This document shows positions 46,019 through 59,200 of a DNA stretch of 64,000 nt, one piece after another. The notes under the pieces were generated by a model. The model saw nothing but the letters and a program-made list of their open reading frames with translations. It did no database searches and was not told the DNA's origin. The translations under genes and the position numbers were made by a program. The first letter of the stretch is position 1; each line of letters opens with the position of its first letter. Source of the stretch: Rhizophagus irregularis (lineage: Eukaryota > Glomeromycota > Glomeromycetes > Glomerales > Glomeraceae); assembly GCF_026210795.1 (NCBI RefSeq), contig NC_089437.1, forward strand, positions 372,001 through 436,000, written 5' to 3'.

Positions 46019-46971
46019 CCCAACAACTCAATTTATGAAATTGCTAGAAAATATGAATTGGAAGAGATAAATCTTAAGTTTTATTATAATTTTATTAAAA
46101 AAGAAAATAATTTTTTTAACAATAGAGTTATATTAAGATTACAAGAAATCAATGAAAAATTAAGAAAATGTAAAAAAACATATATATATTGCAATGGATC
46201 AGTCAAAAATAATATAATATATGTGGCATTTTCGGGTTGCATATATATGATGAAGAGTATAACAGGGGATAATAATGCCATAATTTTAAAATGAAATTAT
46301 GTCATTCAGTTCATAAACTATTTCATACAAGAGCATCACCATATGATCCCGAGTAGAGTTTAGAAAATAAATCGATTAAGGCGGTTAATTTCTAAAAAAT
46401 CAGTTAATCGATTAAAATTATCAAACTATAATTCTGGTCAAATTATCTAATGCGGCCCAGAGCTGTGAATTTTTGGTCACGTACTTGGACGAAATTGTAT
46501 TAATTTTTAATGATAATGATAATAAATAAGACTTTCCTATAACTAAATGTATGATCAAAAACAATTTGGTGCAATCTGCGTTCAAAAAAAAATTTTTTAA
46601 TATTTCTAATATTAATCGATTATTAATCGGTTAAGGTTTTTTTGGTCGGTTCCAACCTCTAATCCCGAGGGGAATAATAGTGCTCCAAACTGGTAAGGTA
46701 ACCCGGGTTATTTGATCATGTTTCTCTTGGAAATTTGCACAAGAATCTTTCGTTTGGACACAAACAGAGTTATAATGGCAAATATTGTCCCTACGCATTT
46801 CTAAATGTCGAGATTTTCAATGCACATTCGGCATTCCACATGCCCTTATTTTCAAATACTGGTGATTATAATAAAGAAGTTCAGAATTTCGTTCAAACGT
46901 TAGAAAGGGTTAAAAAACTCATACCAGCCGAGGATAAGTTTCGTCTAGATAGATTCCAAAGTTACGGATAG
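46019..46971 (+). pseudogene. Degraded unrecognised gene, interrupted by a hAT-like MITE
   Basis: The open segments look like protein in successive frames. The first is NSIYEIARKYELEEINLKFY...NGSVKNNIIYVAFSGCIYMM (46019-46294). A shifted segment follows, KLCHSVHKLFHTRASPYDPE, up to the MITE at 46354. After the MITE come GNNSAPNW and, after further shifts, DHVSLGNLHKNLSFG and GKYCPYAFLNVEIFNAHSAF to a stop at 46971. Removing the 308-bp insertion and one copy of its 8-bp target duplication restores a continuous frame across the site. I cannot name the family. At least two frameshifts are present besides the insertion. Confidence 0.45.
46354..46661. mobile_element. 308-bp hAT-like MITE with 8-bp target duplication
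   Basis: Flanked by identical ATCCCGAG at 46346-46353 and 46662-46669. The left end is TAGAGTTTAGAA and the inverted right end TAGAGGTTGGAACCGACC. Subterminal arms share ATCGATTAA and GGTTAA motifs in inverted order (CGATTAAGGCGGTTAA against the inverse of TTAATCGGTTAAGG). An 8-bp duplication and a YAGAGGT-type terminus fit the hAT superfamily. It has no coding capacity. Confidence 0.75.
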
Positions 46972-48552
46972 TTTAGCAAAATCATATGCCCGAGCTTTTT
47001 GATGTGGGAGGATAAATGTGATTTGAAAATTTTAAAATTACTTCTATGGGGTTGGTTATTTAACCAGGGCAAGTTAGCAAAACTCTTAAAAAGGTATCCA
47101 ATTAAAATTTAATTTCGAATGTTTATGTAAGAAAATCTATCTAATTAAAAAAAAAATTGTCATATTTAGATTACCCATATAAATAATTTGAATTGTGTAA
47201 CATTGAAAAGTGTGATATTCTTGCGTCCGATCTATTTCGTATTTATAATTAAGAAAATCTTTAAACTGATACATTTCCGGTTAATTAAAATTTTAACTGG
47301 ATTTTTTTTTACTCGAACTCTAACTACTTGCTTTAAGATTTGAGAGTAGATTTCTAATAAATTAATACTAACAAAAAAAAGTATATTAATAGCGGTTATT
47401 ACCACTCTCTTAGTTACCACAACTAATCATTTCTATTAGATAGACAATAATAATTTTTTTTTATTTTCAGATTTTACCGTAAAAACTGAAACTACCTTTT
47501 TTAATCTTTTTTATTAATTTTTTTTATCCCTTTAACCAAAATTTTTTCTTATTCTTTTTTTATTATATTTTTATTGGATCGGAATTTATCAAAGTTTTTG
47601 GTTAACCCAAAAGAATATTATTATTCTTTTTTAGTTTAAATCGGATCAAAACTATAATCAAATTAGAACTATGTCCTACAAATTTTTTGATGTTTGATGA
47701 TGAGATTTTTTTAGTCAATGATATTGTTTCTGACTAATAAATTCGTGTAAAAAATTTTTTTTTTTAGTATCAACAAATTTTTTTTTAGTTAGTTTGTTTT
47801 TTGTAATGAAAACTTTTTTTGTTTATAGAGATTGTTTTTTTTCGATGTAGTGAGAACTTTTTTTTGTTTATTGAGATTAATTTTTTCAATATAATTTCCT
47901 GACTAATAAACTAGTGTACTTTAGGTACAGTGAGTTTTTAATATATAAATAAATATACATATATGTATGGGTATGATTAGAATATTAAAAGGATTAATTA
48001 TTATTATTTTTTGTAAAATATCAATTTATAAATAAAATTGATAATACATGATTTAAATTGTTAAAAGTCTCATGCATATGGTTTAATTGTTTTAAATATA
48101 GATATTACATTTAAAATCAAAAAAAAATCAAAATTATTTATAAAAAATTGTATATTAAATTAAAAGTAAATTTTAAGAATCATGCATGCACGTACATCAT
48201 AAATTTAATTATATTCATATGTAATGAAATTTAATACAAATCTAACACAAATTTATTTATATCATGTCCAATTGTCCATATTGTTTAATATAATGAAATT
48301 AATTATTAATTGGGTAATATTTATAATTTCCATTTATTCATTTATTATAATATAAAAAAATGTTAAAAATGATATATGTAAAATAAGCTTTAATGTTTAT
48401 CAAATAAAAATAAAAAAATTTTGTTTTCAATGGTTATACTTTACAAATGGAGTCCAATAGACCACTGGACTTACAAAAAAGAGGACCAAATATTAGTAAA
48501 CACTTTACTTAAGTAAAAATAAAAAGAAAATTCATGAAAATTGCCGAGTACT
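46972..48552. other. AT-rich left flank of the satellite array
   Basis: Contains long T and A runs (47450-47900, with repeated AACTTTTTTTGTTTAT words) and no gene. A short minus frame at 47232-47420 is not supported. Confidence 0.45.
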
Positions 48553-51330
48553 CACCTACATTCATGAAAATTAATATTCAAGTAGTTTCAACCCGCCTGC
48601 ACAACTTTCAATTAATAAAAGGAAGGATTTCATTTGGTCAAAATGGAGATATTATATTCTAAATTAGAAAACAGAGAAGAGAGTTAATATCATCAAGAAA
48701 AATGCAATTTTCTCCAAGTACTATACCTACATTTATGAAAATTAATATTCAAGTAGTTTCAACCCGCCTGAACAACTTTCAATTAATAAAGGAAGTTGAT
48801 TTCATTTGACTAAAGTGGAGATATTACGCTCTAAATTAAAAAATAAAGAAAAGGGTTAATATCGTTAAGAAAAATGCAACTTTTTCTCAAGTATTACACC
48901 TATATTCATGATAATTAATATTCAAGTAGTTTCAACATGCCTGAACAACTTTCAATTAATAAAGAAAGTTGATTTCATTTGACTAAAGTGGTGATAATAC
49001 ACTCTAAATTAGAAAACAGAGAAGAGAGTTAATATCATCAAGAAAAATGCAATTTCATCAAGTACTATACCTACATTTATGAAAATTAATATTCAAGTAG
49101 TTTCAACCCGCCTGAACAACTTTCAATTAATAAAGAAAGTTGATTTCATTTGACTAAAGTGGAGATATTACGTTCTAAATTAAAAAACAGAAAAGAGAGT
49201 TAATATCATCAAGAAAAATGCAATTTTCTTTAAACACTACACCTACATTCATGAAAATTAATATTCAAGTGGTTTCAACCTGCCTGAACAACTTTCAATT
49301 AATAAAGAAAGTTGATTTCATTTGACTAAAGTGGTGATATTACGCTCTAAATTAGAAAACAGAGAAGAGAGTTAATATCATCAAGAAAAATGCAATTTCA
49401 TCAAGTACTATACCTACATTTATGAAAATTAATATTCAAGTAGTTTCAACCCGCCTGAACAACTTTCAATTAATAAAGGAAGTTGATTTCATTTGACTAA
49501 AGTGGAGATATTACGTTCTAAATTAAAAAACAGAAAAGAGAGTTAATATCATCAAGAAAAATGCAATTTTCTTTAAACACTATACCTACATTCATGAAAA
49601 TTAATATTCAAGTGGTTTCAACCTGCCTGAACAACTTTCAATTAATAAAGAAAGTTGATTTCATTGACTAAAGTGGTGATATTACGCTCTAAATTAGAAA
49701 ACAGAGAAGAGAGTTAATATCATCAAGAAAGTAGTTTCAACCCGCCTGAACAACTTTCAATTAATAAAGGAAGTTGATTTCATTTGACTAAAGTGGAGAT
49801 ATTACGTTCTAAATTAAAAAACAGAAAAGAGAGTTAATATCATCAAGAAAAATGCAATTTTCTTTAAACACTACACCTACATTCATGAAAATTAATATTC
49901 AAGTGGTTTCAACCTGCCTGAACAACTTTCAATTAATAAAGAAAGTTGATTTCATTTGACTAAAGTGGAGATATTACGTTCTAAATTAAAAAACAGAAAA
50001 AGAGAGTTAATATCATCAAGAAAAATGCAATTTTCTTTAAACACTACACCTACATTCATGAAAATTAATATTCAAGTGGTTTCAACCTGCCTGAACAACT
50101 TTCAATTAATAAAGAAAGTTGATTTCATTGACTAAAGTGGTGATAATACGCTCTAAATTAGAAAACAGAGAAGAGAGTTAATATCATCAAGAAAAATGCA
50201 ATTTCATCAAGTACTAAACCTACATTTATGAAAATTAATATTCAAGTAGTTTCAACCCGCCTGAACAACATTCAATTAATAAAGAAAGTTGATTTCATTT
50301 GACTAAAGTGGAGATATTACGTTCTAAATTAAAAAACAGAAAAGAGAGTTAATATCATCAAGAAAAATGCAATTTTCTTTAAACACTACACCTACATTCA
50401 TGAAAATTAATATTCAAGTGGTTTCAACCTGCCTGAACAACTTTCAATTAATAAAGAAAGTTGATTTCATTTGACTAAAGTGGTGATATTACGCTCTAAA
50501 TTAGAAAACAGAGAAGAGAGTTAATATCATCAAGAAAAATGCAATTTCATCAAGTACTATACCTACATTTATGAAAATTAATATTCAAGTAGTTTCAACC
50601 CGCCTGAACAACTTTCAATTAATAAAGGAAGTTGATTTCATTTGACTAAAGTGGAGATATTACGTTCTAAATTAAAAAAACAGAAAAGAGAGTTAATATC
50701 ATCAAGAAAAATGCAATTTTCTTTAAACACTACACCTACATTCATGAAAATTAATATTCAAGTGGTTTCAACCTGCCTGAACAACTTTCAATTAATAAAG
50801 AAAGTTGATTTCATTTGACTAAAGTGGAGATATTACGTTCTAAATTAAAAAACAGAAAAGAGAGTTAATATCATCAAGAAAAATGCAATTTTCTTTAAAC
50901 ACTACACCTACATTCATGAAAATTAATATTCAAGTGGTTTCAACCTGCCTGAACAACTTTCAATTAATAAAGAAAGTTGATTTCATTGACTAAAGTGGTG
51001 ATAATACGCTCTAAATTAGAAAACAGAGAAGAGAGTTAATATCATCAAGAAAAATGCAATTTCATCAAGTACTATACCTACATTTATGAAAATTAATATT
51101 CAAGTAGTTTCAACCCGCCTGAACAACTTTCAATTAATAAATAAAGTCGATTTCATTTGTCCAAAATGGAAATAATACGCTCTAAATTAAAAAACAGAAA
51201 AGAGAGTTAATATCATCAAGAAAAATGCAACTTTTTCTCAAGTATTACACCTATATACATGATAGTTAATATTCAAGTAGTTTCAATCCTGCAGAAAGTT
51301 GATTTTATTTGGCTAAAATGATGAAATTAT
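48553..51330. repeat. 172-bp satellite array, about 17 units, higher-order structure
   Basis: The landmark TTTCAACCYGCCTGAACAAC recurs with its ACC at 48591, 48762, 48935 (variant), 49106, 49278, 49449, 49621, 49740, 49912, 50085, 50255, 50427, 50598, 50771, 50943, 51113 and 51286 (degenerate). Spacing is 170-173 bp except one 119-bp unit with an internal deletion. Two subtypes occur. Type A has CAAGTAGTTTCAACCCGCC preceded by CATCAAGTACTATACC; type B has CAAGTGGTTTCAACCTGCC preceded by TTTCTTTAAACACTA. The order from 49449 is A B A B B, A B A B B, A, a five-unit block of about 858 bp repeated. The end units are the most diverged. There is no open frame. Confidence 0.93.
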
Positions 51331-51689
51331 AACCTGAAGTTAAAAAATCAATATGTGAAAGTAAAAAAAATTTAAAAACTTGTGTACTATTAACTGTACA
51401 AAATACCTGTAACTTTACAAGTTGAAATACTTATAATATATTATATAAGATGGTAAAAATGTTTTTTAAAATAAAAGTTTCAAATTTTTTTAGAAAAAAA
51501 ATTAGAGTTTCATAATAAAATATTACGAGACTCACCATTTTACTTCATCAAAGTAAAAAACAATTATCTGATCTGATTATCTGATCTAAATTTTTCCAGC
51601 ATTACAGCTAAGATTCCGCATAGATCGGATTGGATTAAGATTTGTTCTGATTCGAACTGGTGTCCGATCTGATAGGTCCGAATCAGATT
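51331..51689. other. Right flank of the satellite
   Basis: AT-rich DNA with repeated GATCTGAT/ATCGGATTGG words near 51565-51690. No gene. Confidence 0.4.
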
Positions 51690-52650
51690 ATATTAATAAA
51701 AAAATAAAAAAATCGTTCTATCATGGTTTTTAATAAAAATCAGTATATAGTTTTTTTTAATAAAAAAACTGATTTTATTAAAAAATCGGACTACTGATTT
51801 TTTTTTAATGAAAGTAAAACCGATTTTATTAAAAAATCGGTATATAAGTTTTTTTTTTAGTAAAAAAACTGATTCTATTAAAAAATCGGACTACCGATTT
51901 TTTTAATGAAAATAATACTGATTTTATTAAGAAAAATCAGTATATCAGTTTTTATTAATAAAAAAACTATTAAAAAATTGGACTACCAATTTTTTTTTAA
52001 TGAAAGTAAAACTGATTTTATTAAAAAAAATTGGAATATCCATTTTTTGCAGAAAATATGCGAATGATTATCTGTGTTAATGAACCAATTTTATTAAAAA
52101 AAATTGGTATATCAGTTTTTTTTATGAAAAAATAGACCGATTTTTTTTAATACATAAAAATGAACCAATTTTTATTGAAAAAAATCGGTATATCAGTTTT
52201 TTTAATGAAAAATAGACCAATTTTTTTTAATAAAAAATGAACTGATTTTAAAAAAATCGGTCTTAGTTTTTTTTTTAATAAAAATGAACCAATTTTTTAT
52301 TAAAAAATCTAATGATCCATTTTTTAATAAAAAATGAACTGATATTATTAAAAAAAATTGGTATTTCAGTTTTTTTAATGATTTTTATTAAAAAATCTGA
52401 TGATTTTTTCATTTTTTAATAAAAAATGAACAAAAAAAATTGGTATATCAGTTTTTTTTAATGAAAAAATAGACTACCGATTTTTTTTTAATAAAACTGA
52501 TTTTTTTTTTAATAAATGAAACGATTTTTGTTAAAAAAATCGGTATGTTGATGTTTATTTTTTAACAAAAAAAACTGATTTTTTTTTAATAAAAATGAAC
52601 CAATTTTTTTATTAAAAAATCTGATGATCCATTTTTTTTAATAAAAAATT
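51690..52650. repeat. T/A-rich minisatellite with AAATCGGTATATCAG words
   Basis: Many irregular copies of a unit built from ATTAAAAAAATCGGTATATC, AGTTTTTTTTAATGAAAA and TAGACCGATTTTTTTT, alternating with complementary words, so that neighbouring units can fold on one another. Period is roughly 50-65 bp and variable. No coding. Confidence 0.7.
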
Positions 52651-52899
52651 AGTGTGCATTTGGATCTGTGAGTTTTATGCTGAAAATAAAATTTATGCTA
52701 AAAATTAGAGGTTGATTCAATAATAATATTAATAATCTTACTGATCATAGCTGATTAATTAATTTGGTTAATATATGTTTAGTATAGGAAAGTGGTATTT
52801 ATTAATTCAAATAAACAACAAAAAAATATTAATTTAATTTTTTAAAAAAAGCTCAAAGCACTTTTTTGCTTTGAAACTTACTAATAAAGTTTTGAAATC
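52651..52899. other. Spacer between minisatellites
   Basis: AT-rich, nothing recognised. Confidence 0.35.
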
Positions 52900-55400
52900 A
52901 TTTTTTAATAAGAATAGATCAGTGTATACAATAGATAGATATAAAAAAATTTTTCTAGGATTTTTTTTATATTAGATTGGTATAGTAAAATGAATAGATA
53001 TAAAAAATTTTTTGGAATTTTTTTAATAATAGATTGGTATAAATATATTTTGAGATTTTTTTTAACAATAGAGTCAATAGAATAATGGATAGATATAAAA
53101 AGTTTGCTGGAATTTTTTTAATACAATAAGTTGGTAAAAAAATAATTTCTGAGATTTATGACAAATTAATTGGTATAGCATAATAGAGAGAAAATTCTTT
53201 GTGTTTTTTTTTTAGTAAAAATAGATGAGTATAGTAGAATAGATAGGTATAAATGATTTTTTGGAATCTTTTCTTAATAACAATAGATTAGGATAATACA
53301 ATAGATAGATATAAAAAATTTCCTGGGATTTTTTTTAATAATAGATTGGTATAGTATATATAATAGATAGATATAAAAAAATTTTCTGAATTTTTTTTCT
53401 ACTTTTGATCGTGATTTTTGATCAGTTACACTAAAAATTATGACCAACTGACCGTTCAACGTGAACCACCAAAAACGTAGATCGTTTTGATCAAGTAGAT
53501 AATACTGACAGAAATAAACAAAAACAACAAAATACTAATTAATTGGTTGGTTAATAGTTTATCACGATCAATAAATCATCTGCTCAAAATTGAACTTTAA
53601 TCGCAAATTTTTGTTAGTTTTTAGTTTTTGTGATCAAAATGCCAATCAATTAATTCTGAAGTAGACTAGAGTCAATAGATCAATATAGTATAATGGATAC
53701 AAAAAAAATTTCTGGGATTTTTTTTAATACAATAGATCAGTATGGTATAAAAAAGAATTTTCTGGAATTTTTTAATATAATAGGTTGGTAAAAAAAAATA
53801 ATTTGGTAAAATAAGTTTTCTATCAGAATATAATAGATGGAAAATTCTTTGTTCTGATATTTTTTTTAGTAACAATACTGTAACAATAAGTATAAAAAAT
53901 TTTTGGAATCATTTTTTAATAACAATAGATCAGTATAATACAATAGATAGATATAAAAAAATTTTCTGGGGTTTTATAGTATAATATATAGATATAGAAT
54001 TTTCTGTGATTTTTTTTTTATTTAATAACAATAGATATGATAAAAGTTTTGGTAATTTTTTTTTAATACCAGTAGACAATAAATAGATATAATAAAAATT
54101 CTTGAGACTCTTTTTTAATAACAGTAGATTGGTAATAGACTATTATTAACTTATTAAGTTAATGATTGTTTTTTAGTAGTGGTGCAGACTTTTGAACCTT
54201 AGGTAGTTATGTCATTTTTTTCAACATCCCGACCATCCTGTCACATTGTTGTATGGTGCCATAAATGACTTTTGCCATATGGAATTTTTAGACTTTTAGA
54301 CTTGAACTTTTTATGTAATTACTTTTATATTTTTTAGACTTTATATAATTGTAACTACTTTTAAACTTAATATACTTAACATTAATATAAACTTTTTTTT
54401 TTATTTGAAAACTGCTTTTAAATTTTTTAAATTCGAAATTTAACACATCGCCATATACTACTACTAAGATTTTATAGATTTACAAAATCCAATCTTTCAG
54501 GATGGAGAAAATGGATTGTGTGAAGAACTAAATATACCTAATACTATAAAGAAATATAGAATTTAATCCTATTGACATAGTTGATGATATTTTAAATACT
54601 AGATTAGAGTAAATTGTTTACATGCCATCATTATGAATTTATATCCTTAGTTGTTTAAATACTAGTAATTGTAAAATTGCATATAGAAAAATGTTAAATA
54701 ATGGTATTATTTAAAAGAAGGAGTAATTGTTATTATTTTTAATTATATATAAATAATAAAAAATATGCTAATTTATTTAATATTTTTATTTGTTTTAATT
54801 ATTTAGAGATTTTTTTAATAACAATAAATTGGTATAATATAATGGATCTAAAAAATTCCCTGGGACTTTTTCTAATAACAATAGATTCAATAGATTAGTA
54901 TAAAAAAATTTCTGAGATCTTTTTAATGACAAATTTATTGGTAGTAAAATAGACAGATATAATAAATTTATTTGAGATTTTTTTTAATAATAATTGATTG
55001 ATATTGCTAATAGATGCATATAAAAAAATCTTTGGATTTTTTTTAGTAATAGATCATTATGAAAAATATTTTCCAAGATTTTTTTCTATTTAATTAATGA
55101 TAGATTGATAATAGATAATTAATGTTTTAGTAAGATTCTTTTTAGTTACCATTAATAAAAATTTTTTATAACTATAGATTATATTTAATGAGATTTGTAA
55201 AAAAGTTTCTTTTTTTTTTAATAACAATCCTATAAAAAATTTTTAGAAAATTGATCACATATTGGAGTTCTTTTGGAATGAAAACTAGAAAAATGATCAT
55301 TTATTGGAATTTACCCAGAAAATTTTTTATAGGACAATAAATATGATAAAATTTTTTGGTGATTTTTTTTAATAATAATATATTGGTATATGGTGCTAAT
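52900..55400. repeat. Dispersed T-rich repeat, ATAGATAGATATAAAAAATTTT unit
   Basis: Recurring unit of about 55-65 bp: ATAGATAGATATAAAAAA, then TTTTCTGGGATTTTTTTT, then AATAACAATAGATTGGTAT. Clusters lie at about 52910-53410, 53660-54150, 54800-55120 and 55320-55400, separated by unrelated AT-rich DNA (for example 54160-54800). Short minus-strand frames here (53274-53459, 53672-53875) are artefacts of the repeat. Confidence 0.65.
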
Positions 55401-56277
55401 TAACAGTAAGTAGCTGCTAGTTTTTTTATGATAAAAAATTGGGCAATTTTTTTTATAAAAATTGAAAAAAAAATTTATTTTTCAATAGAAAATTGGCCAA
55501 TTTCTTTTTCTAAATTAAAAAAATTTTTATTATTTTAATAAAAATTGCTCAATTTATTCTATTATTAAAAAATTATAAAAAGTGACCTATTTAAAAAAAA
55601 GTAGGTAAATGTTTTTTAATTGTTTTAACAAAAATGTTGTAAAAACGTTTTTTATTAATAATTTTCATAAAAAAAATGCGAAAACGTAAATCAATTAATT
55701 GCCTGTGTTACCACGTTAAATTAAAATTAAAAATGTTCATATTTTTTTATCCCGTAAAATAAAAAATTTTTTTTTAATTTATTGCTAAAATAAATAATAT
55801 CTTTGCTTAAAATTAAATAGTTCCCATTTTTTTTTTGATTTTTTTTCTAATAAAATAATTAATTAATTTCACTAGAAAATATTAGAAATTTTTTTTGTTC
55901 GTGTAAAAAAATTTTTTGATGATCAACATAAAAGTAAGAAATGTAAATTTCTTCATGATCTATCAAGTCAATAATGATTTTTAGTAGCACAGAAGAACTC
56001 AGCGCAAAAAGTTTCCATAATGATTGTTCAATGTACTGTACTGTACTAAGTACTTAGTACTAAGTACTAAGACTAAGAACTTAAAGATTAAATGAACCTT
56101 TTTTTACCAAAATGGCTAGATCAATAGTAAATTAGGGAATGATTGGCAACAGAGAATTTCTTGAAATTCAAAAAATTTCTTGCCGGAGTTAAAATTTTTG
56201 ACAATGATCAACAAATGATCAACATAAAAAATATCCACAATTGTTGTAAATTTATGACAAATGATTATCTGGGTGTT
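55401..56277. other. AT-rich DNA upstream of the LINE, with a GTAC palindrome cluster
   Basis: At 56033-56080 the words GTACTGTACTGTACTAAGTA and TTAGTACTAAGTACTAAGAC form overlapping palindromes. 56143-56277 is an open frame without ATG (TTG first) that continues, across the LINE insertion site, into 13 codons on the far side (see findings). No gene is named. Confidence 0.4.
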
Positions 56278-59200
56278 AATTCACATAAAAATATTGGAAG
56301 AAACAAATCGTCATTTTCAAACAGTGGCGGGCTCTGTTAATAGAAAGAAACCAATACAAGGCAGATGGAAAGAACAATATAAACCACAGCCTCATATTAA
56401 CGAAAATATATATTCTAGTATTATGGACGCTCCATCTTATGATGAATGGTTAGATATTATTCGACAACTATCTAATGGAAAAGCGACAGGACCTTCAGGC
56501 GTGTCAAATGAAATGTTGAAACATCTAAGTGATGATTGTAATCATATTTTATATTATTTAATTTGTAAAATTATAGAATTAGGATTTTTACCAAAACAAT
56601 GGAAAGAAGCGACGGTCTTTCCTATTGCTAAACCTAAACCCTTTAATTGTGAATTATCAAACTCTCGCCCTATTACTCTTTTAGAAACCACTCGAAAAGC
56701 ACTTATTTCCTTGCTAAATCGTCGTTTAGCAATTATTTTGAAAGATAATAACGTATTAAAGGCAAATCAATTCGCTGGTCTGCCTAAACAATCAACATTT
56801 GAACCGATAAGGATTATGAATGAAGTTATTCAAGATTCAATCGATAATAATAATGAATTATGGATACTCTCTCAGGATATGGGAAAGGCTTATGATCGTG
56901 TGAACATTTTTCAACTCAAAAAAGCGATGGATAGAATTAAAATTCCTAACGATTTTTCATCCCTCATTTTAGAACTTTTTAAAGATAGAAAAAATCAAGT
57001 AATCACTGCATATGGAAAAACTGCATCTTATGATGTTCTTACAGGAATTGATCAAGGAGAAGTAATTTCACCGTTGCTTTGGTGTATTTATTACGATCCT
57101 CTTTTAGCAGAAATTGATAAACAACAATTGGGATATAATATTTCTTGTATATCAAAATCAGTTGTTCAAGAAGAAGGTGTTCTTAATCAACAAAATGTTT
57201 CCATTATGGCGTATATGGATGATACTCAATGGATTACTGATGAAAAGTCAAAATTGGAAAAAATGTTATACATCGCTGATACATTTTATCGTCTTAATGA
57301 TATTCAAATTAACAAAGAAAAGTCTGAGCTTATGATAAGGACTACAACTGAGAAGCGTAAATATTCTCATAATTATAATGACAAAATTTCAATCAAGTTT
57401 GGTCGTGAAGAAATTAATATTAAAGCCAAACATCCACACGAACCTATGCGTATTCTGGGAGTGTATTTCAATATTGAACATGATGGAAATTATTTGATGT
57501 TCAAGATCAAGAATGAAATAGACCATTTAGTTAATCTTATGTATAAAAAGAAAATTACTGATAAACATATTTTATATATATTTAATAGAATTATCGTTCC
57601 TCGAGTTGAATACTGGTCACAAGTTATGGCTTTATCGAAAACACAAACTGAATCTTTAATAATTCCTTTTAGAAGGATGTTTAAAAACAAATTAAAATTC
57701 GCTCGTTCTGCGCCTAATGCTATACTCGATAATCCTTATATATATGGATATAGAGATTTTTACGACAATCAACTTCAAGCCAAGATTACTGATTTTTGTA
57801 TTCAACTTAACGACAATGGTCTATTAGGAAAAGTTACTGAAATTCGTTTAAAATCCTTACAGGCCCAATTATGGACATCACGCCCATTGATAAAAAAACT
57901 TCCTTATAATCGTGTTCCGCATACACGAAAAAATAATTATATTCTTAATATGCTTTTATTATGTCATGATAATAATATTTCGTTAGAAAATTTAGATAGT
58001 AATACTTTTCCAACAATTAAAGGTGGTAAAATTCCTTTAGAAGATGTGGTAGACAATGCATATTATTCTAAACATAAGGAGAGACTTCGTGAAAAGAAAA
58101 TTTTATTTTTAGATCAAATTATTTCGGGTGACAAATCTCGTTTATTATTATGGAAAGAAATACTTATTAAGGCTTATATTCCTATTTTTTCACAACGGAG
58201 AGAAACTAAATGGTATTCAGATATTAGATCTTTAATTACTTTAGATGGTGTTCATTTGAATCATAATATAACACAATTATTTAGCGCTCGTGTTGATAAT
58301 GTGGAAGAGACTCGATCATATGATATTACTAAAAAGAATAGATCTTTAATAGCATTTTATAATCCACAATTCAACTCTGTACTTATTGGTAAAATTCAAG
58401 GAATAGATGAAACACAACGACCTGTTATTAAACATTTTCATGTTGATATGTCTCGATGTACTGATACACATACTTATATATATCAATGTATGGAATATGG
58501 ATGTGCTGCTAATGCATCATTATCAACACGATCACCTTGTACGTTTTCTGCTGACTGGGAATGTTTAGTACCCTTATTAACAGATTCTCAATTTGCGCCT
58601 AGTCAACTTACAAACTTAATAGAATTCAATATTTTTAATATTTTTGATTTTGCAAAAAAGAAATATGATATTATACATCGAGCGTTAACGCAAAATCACG
58701 TGATTTCTCCACAATTGCAAGAGAATATAATTTTGGATCTATTAGATTCTTCAACTTCAAGAAATGATTTGTTAATTATACAACGCACATTAGCTCCTTT
58801 TGACAACAACAATTATTATATTTTTGAGTTTTATACCGACGGATCATTAATAGAATTAGGTACTGAACAATGTAATATTAGTTGCGCGTTCGCTCAGATT
58901 AGTGATTTATTTGATATACCTCATGTCGAATTTTATTCTACTATTGATAAATGGCCTTCTGCGTATAGAGGAGAATTATTAGCTGTCCTTTTAGCATTAA
59001 GCGTTGTTCCAAAAAATAGCAAAGTTAGGATTAATACAGATTCGCTTAACGTTATTACACAATTTAACACATTAAAGAAATCAAGATTTTCTCAAACCTC
59101 ACGAGAATACTTTAAGGCTAATAATAATTTCTTATGGGCTATTTTATGTAGAATTATATTAACATTGAACTTGCATGTGGAAATGTTTAAGGTTGCTGCT

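Noticed and set aside
48553..51330. CRISPR array interpretation of the 172-bp repeats
   Set aside because: Units are contiguous and homologous throughout with no unique spacers, and the context is eukaryotic.
57114..57690. Short frames within the LINE on both strands
   Set aside because: Shadows of the long reverse-transcriptase frame.
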